NCBI GenBank assembly: GCA_015501585.1 | Contig: JADNRY010000686.1 | Coordinates: 1-31,326 of the forward strand | DNA length: 31,326 bases | Source of the DNA: Rhodocollybia butyracea | Lineage: Eukaryota > Basidiomycota > Agaricomycetes > Agaricales > Omphalotaceae | Reading direction: 5' to 3' | Shown: positions 1 through 9,299 of the stretch, in pieces | Numbering within the stretch: the first letter of the stretch is position 1 | How the letters are laid out: the number at the start of each line of letters is the position of its first letter | The notes under the pieces: model-generated | What the model was told of the DNA's origin: nothing | Seen by the model: only the letters and a program-made list of their open reading frames with translations | Databases searched by the model: none | Position numbers and translations under genes: made by a program

Positions 1-1
1 T

Positions 2-1518
2 GAAGGAGACGAATTCATAACAGACGATGATCCAAAGGGCGATGAAAAAATCGATAAAATGGGTAATTTACTAGGAGGTAAGACTAAAGTTTTTTTCTAC
101 AAGAAATCATTCCAATGTCGCGTAGGCCGTCATTTTTAAACCGAACGACATTCCCCATTCCCTCTCGTCATCCCTCACGACAATACATGCTCGCCATCGA
201 AGCAGCTCGTTCCTCTGGATTCCGCGACTCTTTGTACTACTTTCGCAGAAATCCACTCCGCACTCAAACTCAACGCCACTCAACCAGAAAAAAGAATACC
301 TTATCTCGGTCGGAAAGCTCGGTCCTCACCTCAAAAACACGTTCAGTCACGAATGATCACCGCGCGTAGCGCTTTCAAGCTGCATGGGAGCAAGTTGGTT
401 GAAGGCGGGAGATGGGTCACTGATGACTACTATGAAGATAAAGCTCTTGAAAAGATTGATGAACTCAAGGCCAAAAGTGGCGTAGTTGTTAAACCCGGAG
501 ATTTAGTTGGAGATCTGGTCGATCCAAATGCAGAACACGACGATAAACCTTCGAAAACTGCTGACCGCGACCGCGATCGCGACTACTCTTCCTACGCTGG
601 TAGTGGTGCAGGAGGCTTGATCTATCGTCCTGGAGGCCCAACAACCATCTTTGCCGGACACGGATTCGGTCCATTCTCGGATGGACCTCTGAATCCTGTT
701 CGAAAATCTCTCCTGAACAGAGATGGAGTGTCAGACGAGAATTGGATGTGGATGATGGCGAGGAGAGTCAGAGAAGTTGATGACAAGTGGAAAAAGACGA
801 GGAATGGGAGGGTGAAACCTGGTGCAGGGGTGGGAGTAGAGGCAAAAGGGAATGTGGCAAATGGGCCTGCAACCTGGGAAAGCCTCCCGCCACCACCGCC
901 GCCCAGCCGTATAAAAGGTAAACAACGAGTGATGGAAGTCAATTCGGATACAGATATTAGACGTTGTTGATATGGCGCCAGCTGCGAAGAAACAAAAATT
1001 AGTAACCTTCTCCTCGATTGAACCAATGTCAGCATTACCTCTTGGTGTTTACGAACCTCATACAGGAACTGTTTTCTGTACGTTTTTTCAATGTTTCATG
1101 TTTTCTCATCCCTTTCTCATATCAAATCACATTACAGTCCGAAGCACCACCCAACCAACTAGATCTCGAATTGAAGCCGTTTCCGTTCCTCTCTACTCTG
1201 ACTCTACTTCCAATACCACCGCGACTGACGCAAAGAAACGCCGGCGTCCGGACAGTGGTATTCTCGGAGGCACTAAAAACTGGCGCTCGTGCATGGGGGT
1301 TGGCGTTTGTTGATACTGTTATGGAATTACCTCGGGGTAGGGGTTCCATCTCGTCGTCGAATGAGAGTGGTGAACTTGGTGATGAGTATGAGATGTCAAA
1401 GCTTTTGAGGGCTGCTGGTCTTGAGTTGGGACCCGATGGGAAGCTGGTTCCGCTGGATGGTCGAGTGGTGCATGAGGTTAGCGAGGGCCCTGTTCATGAT
1501 GCTATGGATGTTACGTAG
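2..1518 (+). CDS. RSC7: Rsc7/Swp82-like chromatin-remodelling subunit (5' partial, frameshifted)
   Basis: Probable subunit of a RSC/SWI-SNF type nucleosome remodeller, acting in the nucleus. The conserved core is visible in pieces: GDEKIDKMGNLLGG (from about 40), QYMLAIEAARSSGFRDSLYY (about 181-240), KKEYLISVGKLG (about 288-323), MITARSAFKLHG then RWVTDDYYEDK (353-450), GGPTTIFAGHGFGPFSDGPL (about 634-700), GVYEPHTG (about 1045-1068), TQPTRSRIE, and GARAWGLAFVDTVMEL near 1290. Two introns restore frame: 918-960 (43 nt, short) and 1078-1137 (GTACGT...ACAG). The gene still needs single-base corrections near 256 and 353 (one base short each) and near 1273 (one extra A in AAAAA), plus an unresolved joint at about 78-130. 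The amino terminus lies outside the window. The frameshifts could mean a pseudogene, but such a conserved gene in a window with many homopolymer indels makes assembly error more likely. Family call fairly sure; exon model is not. Confidence 0.7.
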
Positions 1519-2029
1519 GTATAGAGCAGGCCATACTCATCTATCTCCAACTACATACAACCTACGTTCGTCGAAGTCAACATCCGATCTCAAGTTCAGT
1601 GAGAGTATGAAATCCCTCAATAATCGACGAGTGTCCATTGAGCAGGGATTACGCACCGAAACGGTTGCGCCTTGGCAGCTACTCTATGCTTATTTGTAGA
1701 ATGAAAACAACTCATTCACCGATTTAACGAACATACCTATTTCTTTAGCTTTTGTGCTTCCCAGTAGATATCTCCGCTTCTTGCTTCACTTTTTTCGCCT
1801 CCTTCACTTCTTCGTCTCATTTTTTTGTCTCTCCTTTCAGGTGCAGGCGTAGATTGTCACGGGCTCACACCCATCTCATCCTTCATCACCACCGTCTTCA
1901 TTATCCGTCGCAGCAACGTTAGTAGCTGACAGTAGATGTTTACAAATTTACAAAGTGATATTCATCTGTACCGTTAATGGGACACGAGAAACGGAAATAA
2001 AAATTTGTAATAGTACGGTTTCAGAGGAT
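1519..2029. other. Intergenic, no gene seen
   Basis: Between the RSC7-like gene and the duplicated fragment. It contains pyrimidine-rich stretches around 1730-1850 and no reading frame I can support. It should hold the 3' ends of the flanking genes. Confidence 0.5.
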
Positions 2030-2213
2030 GTGTTGCGATCTCCTCCGCGATCCTAACGTACACGATTGACAAGCTCTTTATATCCACTATTATCAAGTCT
2101 CCACTCCGTACCTCAGTTTGTTTTTGATCAATCGAGCCACAACAGAAAAGGATATGCTCTTTGTCAACCACTAACTCTTCCAAGTTCCTCGGGATCGTTA
2201 TACATAAGACGAG
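2030..2213 (-). repeat. Duplicated fragment, copy 1 (related to 7105-7365)
   Basis: This stretch aligns by eye with 7130-7365 in the same orientation. Shared runs include AAAAGGATATGC, GACAAGCTCT/GGCAAGCTCT and GTATATCCA-like segments. On the minus strand the better preserved copy at 7105-7250 encodes NNGYTELANRV; here the matching frame reads NSGYKELVNRV and then meets a stop. It lies directly against the 3' end of the intact F-box-like gene, so that gene's last codons may come from this fragment. The origin of the fragment is unknown. Confidence 0.5.
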
Positions 2214-3925
2214 GAGGGCCGCACCACTCTGGGTCCACCCCGAGAGTGATCATGGATTCCTTGCATGACGACGACGTGAGATTGACAAGGGCCCCACTCG
2301 GAGCGGAACGTGCCACAGTAAGAACAAGAACCACCGGGTCTCCATGGTGGTCAATAGCTTGGAATGTCTGGGACCATGAAGGACTTGCATCTGATTTCAA
2401 CCGCTCACTAGTAGTAGCTGTCCCCAGGACGCGATAATAACTCTTTTCCTTGATTCTACTCTCATGATATCGATGGTCTGTTGTGCTCGGAGACAGAGCT
2501 TCGAAGCTCACACGTTGAAATTCTGCGTGAGCAGCATTTGCGCACCGAGGCGAAAGGGTTGCGAAAGCTTGGAGGTATGAAGGAGGAATATACTCTGCAA
2601 TTCGTATGCACAATTCCGTTGGGAGGGATCCGATTCCCATCAAAGAAGGACCGCTTTTGTGGAATTGTTCATTTCTGAGGACGAGATCATACTTGCGGCT
2701 CCGCTCGAAAATCACTTGTCCAAGACGTGCGAGGGCTTCAATCCCTGGTGTAGATGGCGTTTTTTTGCCACGAAAGGGGAGAAATTGGAGGGCAGGTGTA
2801 TGCGAGATGTGGAACTTGGGCTCGGAAGGTGGAAGTTTGTCGAGTCCGCCGTCTGATTCGTTTTGAGCGACGGAAGGGATTTCGATACGAACAATGGAAA
2901 TATGGTACAGCGATGATATGATTCCAAAAAAGACAATAGGCCTACTTGTGGCGGCAGACTCTTCTGCCATTTGCGTGATGTAGAATTTTGATTTCTGTAC
3001 CAATTCAACAACTGCAGCAGGCAAATTGTTTTCGGTATCAAGGCGCGGAACAACGAGTAGGCACAGTTTCCAATGTTCTATCCACTCGAACGCAGGCCGA
3101 TTTGTGATGTAAAGATCTCCGAATCGAGGCGTGTCTTCGGAGAATATTAATGGTCCAGTAAAAGTATGTACCATTGTGTGGACCCTATGAATAAGTCTTG
3201 GAGGGGCTGAGGACGAAAATAGTGTGGTTCGTTCTCCTAGTCCATACATTTCGTAGGACATAGTTTTCATTGATGCACCGATGAATACTTCCATGATCTT
3301 CATGCGTATGACTTCAGAGGAACGCATCTCAGAAGTAAGGTCCAATAATTCATGGATTTGGCTGGCTTTGGAGGTGAGACTGTACTCCCTGTAGGCATCA
3401 AGAACCGCTACGGCCACTGGAGGTGGAGCAGGCAATGTATAGCGATGTCGAGCTCCTGCTGAGTCCAGGGACTTTTCTGCATCTACATAGACAGGAGACT
3501 ACATGAGTATCTACCCGAAAACAAAAGATATAGAACTCACTAAGGTATGCGCAAAACTCGTCGCCATTGGGCATATTTCGAAGATCGAAATAAGGGTCAC
3601 CATTGACATAAAATATGTAGTGTTCGAGATCGATTTCATAGGAGTAGGAGGCATCATGACCGCGCGGCCACTTCCTTGAGATTGTAAAGGAGTCTCGCTC
3701 CATTTCATCACCATCGCTGCAGTTGCCATTTTCTCGCCGAAGTTCTTCTAGCATAGCATCCAGTTCCTCCTTCTTTGCAGCAATATATTTTTCGAATTCG
3801 ACAGGATCAGAGGGAATTTCCTGTATGAACTCGACACCTAGGCCTTCGGGATATGCATCATAGTGGTGCCAGAATAGAAAATAGAAGCCTTTGTAGCGAT
3901 AGATCCGATATCCATGAGTGCCCAT
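2164..3925 (-). CDS. F-box-like protein of an Agaricomycete family, intact copy
   Basis: Two exons, 3925-3541 and 3482-2164, joined across a 58-nt GTGAGT...GTAG intron (3483-3540), give 567 residues without a break. The start MGTHGYRIYRYKGFYFLF is shared with the paralogue at 9300-11155. The amino-terminal part carries an acidic, helical segment (KKEELDAMLEELRRENG). A second conserved block ends in an F-box-like helix set, LPTELCIRIAEYIPPSYL. If this is an F-box, the protein would be a substrate adaptor of an SCF ubiquitin ligase; that is inference from one motif. The intron end was set by comparison with the paralogue: using the second AG gives the shared RHRYTLPAPPPV. After CGPPRL the carboxyl end (DPEELGRVSG) differs from the paralogue, and the similarity ends at about 2213, where a different duplicated fragment begins. 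Confidence 0.6.
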
Positions 3926-5204
3926 TGTGGAGGAAGATAAGTTGGCTTATGTCGTGAGTCTGTGGAGAGAGCGAATTTTTCAAGTTTTTCAAGTTTGAAA
4001 AAGAAAGAAAAAGAAAGAAGAAAGAAGGATTTTATTTACCTTATGTAGCACTCAAATCTCGGATTTTTAGCTGGAAATTGATAAATTGAGCACAGTACAC
4101 ACGATGAGCTTGAGTCCGCATTCGGTTTTCAAGTTTTCAAGTCCTGAGTACAAATTGCCTTTTTTGACTCAGGACACAGCCAATGAAATTCAAGATGACA
4201 AAACAACAACACGCTTCTACGCGCGCTAAGAGGCGCTAATCGAATCGAAACAACGAAGCAAGCTCGTTTTTTTTGTATATAGATTCTAGAAATGTTTCAA
4301 GCAAGCAAGAGCTACATACAACTTTGGCGAAAGTCTTGAACTAAAAATTATGCTAATTTCCATAAGTTTTGAACGGTAAATGTACTATGGCAGTGAATGG
4401 CATGCAAGATGGCACGCATTGGATCAAGTATTAGAATTTAGGTTATCTGAGTCCCGCTGGACAAGCGCTACAAGGCACTATGTACAACTGGCTCCTCAAA
4501 GGCAAAAATGCCCAAAATTCAGATTTTTCTTCTGACAGATTGTCAAATTATTCATCTTGGGTCAAATTGTAACAATAGATTATACTAATATCCCCATACT
4601 AAAGATGTAATCTACTTATACTGAAGAATACAGTCAAGCTCCAAGGCTCAAGCAATGTACATAAGTATTAGGGAAGAAAAAAAGGCAGAACAGCATGTAA
4701 AGGTAGGTTCAGATACAGTGCTGAGCAATGATATAGAACAGTAGTTCAGTCTGCTTTGATAGCAGCTCACTCTGTGCAAGTTATCTATTAAGCTGAAAGC
4801 TATACATAGGTGAGGAAGATGTACTCTGGAATAACTGTCCCTCTGAGGCTCGAACCCTTGACCTTCCGCTGACAGCCGGCATCAACGCTCCGGTGTCCCG
4901 ACTCCAAATAACCAGTAACGCCGGTACACGGCAGTGCCCGCTACCTCCCCAAGCAAGCACCTGAAAGCATCCCACAAGGACAAGGCCTCACAACAATTTC
5001 TGACAGCTTAAAAGAGATATGACATACGCCATGGATGATCTTTCAAATCTTGCAATATCTCCAGAACCGGGAAGATCTGAGGTCAAAAGTAATAAGAGGA
5101 AACACACCTCCAGGGGACCCAAAATTTCGGCATGCTTCCATTGTTCAAAGTGAGTGAGCCCATAACCCGAACCAAATTTTAGAGCACTGAGACTTCCCCA
5201 TGAG
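3926..5204. other. Intergenic, AT-rich, mostly featureless
   Basis: It holds the upstream region of the F-box-like gene. A purine-rich tract lies at about 3985-4028, which is pyrimidine-rich when read in the direction of that gene. No convincing coding frame is present. A possible tRNA-derived repeat at 4780-4980 is listed separately. Confidence 0.5.
4780..4980 (-). repeat. Possible tRNA-derived (SINE-like) sequence
   Basis: On the minus strand a B-box-like GGGTTCGAGCC (4847-4857) lies about 40-50 nt downstream of an A-box-like TGGAGTCGGG (4897-4906). This is the spacing of an RNA polymerase III internal promoter. The T-arm pairing is poor (three of five pairs), so it is not a functional tRNA gene. 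No second copy is obvious in this window and no target duplication was found. Confidence 0.3.
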
Positions 5205-5815
5205 TAGTGTTGTGCCGGCTGGGGCCCGGCTCAGAAGCCCCGGCTACGGCTCAAAAGCCCCGGCCAAGGCTCGTCAAAAATCTGAGCCGGGCCCTAGCCC
5301 CCACGAAGGGCCGGCTCAAAGCCGGCTCAGGCTCAGGCCGGGGCCCAAGCGCTAAAGGGACATGTCTTGAGGCGCGAAGCTCCCTGTCCTCAGTGGACTC
5401 TACACCATGATACTTTTGGCTTTCTGGTTGCTTTCTGAGTGTGTGCAGGTTATACACGCTGCTTTTTGAGATGATTTGGATCTGTAAGGCCAATGCAATA
5501 CATTCATCAGATAGGTGGAACAAATTGTTTGACACTAATGGAGCCTTTTTTCAGCCTGGTTAATATCTCTGGAAACCATGAGTGTAAAATTGGGCATAAG
5601 TGATGATACATGTAGTGTAATTTTTGGCGTGCTGCTCTATGCTTCATTAAGCGCTGAGCTCCGGCTCAGGCCCCGGCCCAGGGCTTTGAGAATTCTGAGC
5701 CGGGCCTTGAGCCCCCCTGAGCCCTATGACGGCTGGGGCCAGGCTAGGCTCAAAGACAGCCGGCTTTGGGGGCTCAACGGCCCTGAGCCGTAGCCGGCAC
5801 ATCACTACCCATGAG
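5197..5815. mobile_element. Non-autonomous hAT-like element with 8-bp target duplication
   Basis: An exact 8-bp direct repeat CCCATGAG stands at 5197-5204 and 5808-5815. Between them, 5205-5807 (603 bp) begins TAGTGTTGTGCCGGCT and ends with the inverse of TAGTGATGTGCCGGCT, which matches at 15 of 16 bases. An 8-bp duplication with TAGNG termini is the pattern of the hAT superfamily. Both ends are GC-rich and packed with subterminal GCCCCGGCTC/GAGCCGGGCC repeats in both orientations (5205-5360 and 5655-5795). The AT-richer middle (about 5370-5650) encodes no recognisable transposase. It is best read as a MITE or internally deleted element that depends on a transposase elsewhere. Confidence 0.8.
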
Positions 5816-6486
5816 TTTGCATAACCAAGTGTAGGCAGAGAAGGGACTCACTGATCAAAATCCGAGAGTTGCAGTTCAACCTCATTACTGAAGAAACCGC
5901 AAGGATCATTCGTATCCGTGTTTGAAGGTGTTTCCTGTGGGCCGTCGAATAGGCCATTTGAGCAACAACTTTTTGGCTCCTATCGGCAATCAGTCAGGTC
6001 TGATGTAAAACACATCCTATGCTTGGCACCCTGGTGGTTGGAAAGAACTCTTCCATGGTATGGTTATCCTGCTTCACCATTGAGGAAGAGGTAGGCATTC
6101 ATCTGAGAAGATGCTAGCCTGCGGGGTTGGAACACCTAAGCGAGATACAAATGAAGATGAAACGGAAGAGTAATAGACATCGGAACTGTAAACGACGCTC
6201 AGAGGGTGTCCTCAAACTGAAACCTGCAACATGTTAGGTTATTAGTGGAATGTTGGGGTAGTGGGTTAAAGAAAAGATGAAAACAGGCTGTGAGCCTGAT
6301 AACCGTTGATTTACTCAGTACAGACTGAGTACTGTCAAATTAATTGGTCCTAAATTGACAGCTCACGTGAGTAAAACAGGAACGAGCCCGATCGAAAACT
6401 CAAGCACCACAAGACCCTCTACCCTAAAGAGGTAGTGGGAATAAGGGGTGAGGCTGTGTCAGGTCTCCACAGGCGCACGAAACGAG
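5816..6486. other. Intergenic, no gene seen
   Basis: This stretch lies between two mobile elements. A small palindromic patch (CTCAGTACAGACTGAGTACTG, about 6315-6335) is the only structure noticed. No reading frame resembles a protein I know. Confidence 0.4.
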
Positions 6487-6923
6487 CCTTAACAGGACCC
6501 CTGATAATAGGTGAAGATGACATGTATGGGGGCCCCAGTTTTTATCCGAACCAAATTTTCACTTTTGACCTAGTTTTTATCCGAACTTGTACATAGCCTG
6601 GTCCCGGGCCGGATTTTTCTGCCTGTAGAGGCGTAAAATCTCATAAAATTGGCTGAAAAAATCAGTTCGGCGGCTGTGATTACTTATTTGATGCGCCTGG
6701 AGCCAAAAATCACTCAAAAATCATTCAAAATCTGACCCTACTTGACCCTTCTAAGCTAACTACCTTCCGAAACTGGTCAAAATTATCCGAACTTCTTGCA
6801 CAACTTCCGCCTGTGGTGGTCACTTTTATCCGAACAAAAATATGTGATTTGGCCAAAATTTGGACCATTTTTATCCGAACCTCCACATGTCATAAGCGCC
6901 TACTATCAGGGGTCCTGCCTTAA
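6487..6923. mobile_element. MITE-like element with 6-bp duplication and TATCCGAAC repeats
   Basis: A direct repeat CCTTAA at 6487-6492 and 6918-6923 flanks 6493-6917 (425 bp). The ends are inverted repeats beginning CAGGACCCCTGATA; about 28 of the first 33 bases match between the ends, both reaching GACATGT. Inside, the core TATCCGAAC occurs five times, all on the plus strand (about 6543, 6578, 6784, 6827 and 6872). No coding capacity is visible. The superfamily is not clear: TTAA within the target site hints at TTAA-targeting elements, but a 6-bp duplication fits that poorly. Confidence 0.7.
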
Positions 6924-6955
6924 CGAGCCATGTTTGATGGTCTGTTGCGGACCTG

Positions 6956-6985
6956 GTGACTCACCGTGACTCACCGTGACTCACC
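6956..6985. repeat. Tandem repeat, 3 x 10 bp
   Basis: Three exact copies of GTGACTCACC lie just downstream of the 6493-6917 element. No function is apparent. Confidence 0.8.
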
Positions 6986-7104
6986 CTCTGGATGACGTAC
7001 ATAGGCGGATTGGCCGAGTCGTTTTGGAAGAGCACACTCCTCAGAAGTAACGATCCGGCGCGACAGGCCAGATTATATACAGTCTCTTTACAGAGACAAT
7101 CTTA

Positions 7105-7365
7105 TTGAACTGCTTGCGGATTGGGACCGGATGGATTTGCGCTGCGGAGGATGTTTGCAATCTCCTTCACTATCCTGACATTATCAGTAACCCGGTTGGC
7201 AAGCTCTGTATATCCATTGTTATCGATGCCTCGACTCCGCACGGTACATTATGTTACAAGAAATCAGCAACTCAGTTTTTGTATCACTATGAGAGAAAAG
7301 GATATGCCCTTTGCCCCTGCCATCAACCACTGGCTCTTCCATCTTATAATTCTCATTTACGAGTC
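7105..7365 (-). pseudogene. Gene fragment of unknown family, duplicated at 2030-2213
   Basis: Read on the minus strand, about 7250 to 7105 gives an open stretch containing DNNGYTELANRVTDNVRIVK and ending IANILRSANPSGPNPQAVQ before a TAA. It looks like the tail of a helical protein exon. Its degenerate relative at 2030-2213 has the same frame, interrupted by a stop. Loosely, an ELxxRV helix of this sort occurs in amino-terminal helical domains of fungal NLR-like and kinase proteins, but this is too little for a family call. No start, splice sites or further exons could be joined with confidence. Confidence 0.35.
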
Positions 7366-8154
7366 CTGAATGTAATGAAGGCTCGTCCTTATGGCGGGTT
7401 TCGCATGAGAATTTGTCCAAATTAGGCTTCATCTTGTCTAAATCCGGTTGACCTAATAAGGAGATTAGTTTTGATATATTTGGGATGTCAAAGCATTTGC
7501 CATGTGACCTTTGCTTTGCCCTTGAACTTTCAATTTGCCCATTCCTAGTCATCCAACTTACAGCTCCTCGACATTCCATTATTAAATCAACTCAGTTTCT
7601 CGTTTTTTTCGTTTCGGGGCAACTTTCGCCATGCGCTAACCTTGGGTTTTCATCTGGATGCAGTATGCGGGGTACTTTCCCAAGCACAGAAAAGATTTGT
7701 GTGCAATGGGTAAATTGCTGAAATTGCTCCCATCTCGCGGTGAATGCTGTGAAATACAGAGGTACAAAGAAATGCGGAATGTGAAAGATCCCGAGCTATT
7801 ACTTGGACAGCAAATATTCCCTCGACGACAATGAAAACCTGCCGTGTAAAAGTGGTATGTATCTACAAACTCATTAGGCAGAAATTTACCAAAAAAATAC
7901 AGGTCGGTTCATGATGACAGCTGTGACCAGGTTGCGCACGTACGATGAAAAACGTGGAATTAGCAACAGTAATCCTCGAGCATCGGTCCCATCTCAGACT
8001 GAACGCAATCTCACCGACGACAAGGCATACCAGTGGCGGTTGCAAATGTCTATGGGTTCACGGCCTCCCCCACCCAGTCGCCCACCCTCCACCTCTCAAC
8101 AGTTCTTGGTTCATTTCTTGGGCAAGGCGGGTCAAGAATTATCGTGGAACCGAC
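7366..8154. other. No supported gene
   Basis: Short open frames exist but none shows a recognisable motif. The stretch before 8155 may contain the decayed first exon of the AP-3 mu relic that follows, but I could not identify its start. Confidence 0.4.
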
Positions 8155-9085
8155 TCATACAGTCTGGATTTCGGTCTAGTACCACAGCTTACCTGCTCTT
8201 GCACATCGACGCTTTAAATAATGCTCTGCAAAAGGCAGATTGTTCTGAAGACATTGACCCAGTGATATACGTGGCACCTTACAATTCTGCAAATCCAAGT
8301 GCATGCTGTCACGTTGAGGTCGGAGATATGAGATTTCTGTGTCCTATCAGTGGCGACGGTGAGTGATAGTTTTCTCTGGAACGAACTCGCTCTCATCCTG
8401 AACAGTGGACCCATTGTTTGCTTTTGCTTTTCTGCAAACTTTTATCGATACATTATGAGAATATCTTGGAACAGTGTCTGCTGCTACCCTCAAGGATAAC
8501 TTTGATATTGTGTGCCAAATACGAATTGAGCCTTTTTCATACGTGTCCGCTTATAGAGGTGTTATCAGCTGTTTGAAGAAACACTGGATGCAGGAGGCCA
8601 TTTTCTCACTACATACTCCAATGCGCTCTGTGACATTGTTATTCCGCCTTCTTTGCTCAACAAGCCACTCCGAAATGTCACTGGTACAAATTTCAATTCT
8701 ACTATCAATTCTGGATTTGGTGCTGGGGCCGCAGCGGGCCCATTTTCTTCTCCACTATCTTGGTGAAAAACTGGCATGCGATACAACAATAATGAAATCT
8801 ATTTCGACGTAGTTGAAGAGCTCCAACAGAGCCATTGTGAACAAGTGTGAACTATTTTCATTCCATGTCCTCCAAAAGCTCAATTCTCGATTAGAAATGG
8901 CCTGGTTACTTTTAGCAATGTTTGAGGTAGAATTGAAGCCAACGTGAAGCTTTCTGGTGTACCATCTTTTTGTTTTATTCTATGTGCTCAATTTGGGACA
9001 AAGGAACACCCGACTGTTCCCTGAACTTTACTAATTCTCAACTCTTATTGGATTGTGCTTTACATCCCTGTGTCCGGTTCGTCAT
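8155..9085 (+). pseudogene. apm3: AP-3 adaptor complex mu subunit relic, introns retained
   Basis: Translated pieces in order match the medium subunit of the AP-3 adaptor, which sorts cargo from Golgi/endosome to vacuole: IQSGFRSS (8157), DPVIYVAPYNSANPSACCHV and VGDMRFLCPISGD (to about 8360), DPLFAFAFLQTFIDTL (about 8406), EYLGTVSAATLKDNFDIV (about 8461), EETLDAGGHFLTTYSNALCD, VIPPSLLNK, KTGMRYNNNEIYFDVVEEL (about 8770), GRIEANVKLSG and SLNFTNSQLL...ALHPCVRF (to about 9082). At least four introns can still be drawn, for example GTGAGT...AACAG after ISGD and GTGTAC...CAAAG after KLSG, so this is a DNA-level copy and not a retrocopy. Stops replace expected arginines at DTL(*)EYLG, SW(*)KTG and SNV(*)GRIE, and one intron donor reads AT. 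The carboxyl half of the mu homology domain is missing. The functional gene should lie elsewhere. Confidence 0.85.
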
Positions 9086-9299
9086 ACGCTTGGATCATCA
9101 CCATGTCACATCCTCACAATTCCACAGTTTCCAGCATTGGAATTGTGAATGGCGATGAGAGCGATATTCTACCTGTGCATCTGTGCCAATAAGGGAGTGT
9201 AACTTGTGTATCAGAAATGTCACTGGAACCAGATACATACCAGCCTTCTGCTGCTGCGTACTGCAAAATATAGTATCTATTTAAATAATAACCAGCATT

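Noticed and set aside
622..1035. Long minus-strand open frame opposite the RSC7-like gene
   Set aside because: It is a shadow of the conserved plus-strand coding sequence; its composition has no protein-like motif.
2481..2866. Plus-strand open frames inside 2481-2866 and 9784-10170
   Set aside because: They recur in both places because they are antisense to the two F-box-like copies, not because they are a gene family.
4840..4910. Functional tRNA gene on the minus strand
   Set aside because: T-arm pairing is only three of five, and no acceptor or anticodon arm could be completed.
5207..5793. Open frames rich in Pro/Arg/Ala/Leu
   Set aside because: They are translations of the GC-rich subterminal repeats of the hAT-like element.
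6956..6985. Three 10-bp repeats considered as a CRISPR-like array
   Set aside because: Direct tandem copies without spacers in a eukaryotic genome; a simple tandem repeat.
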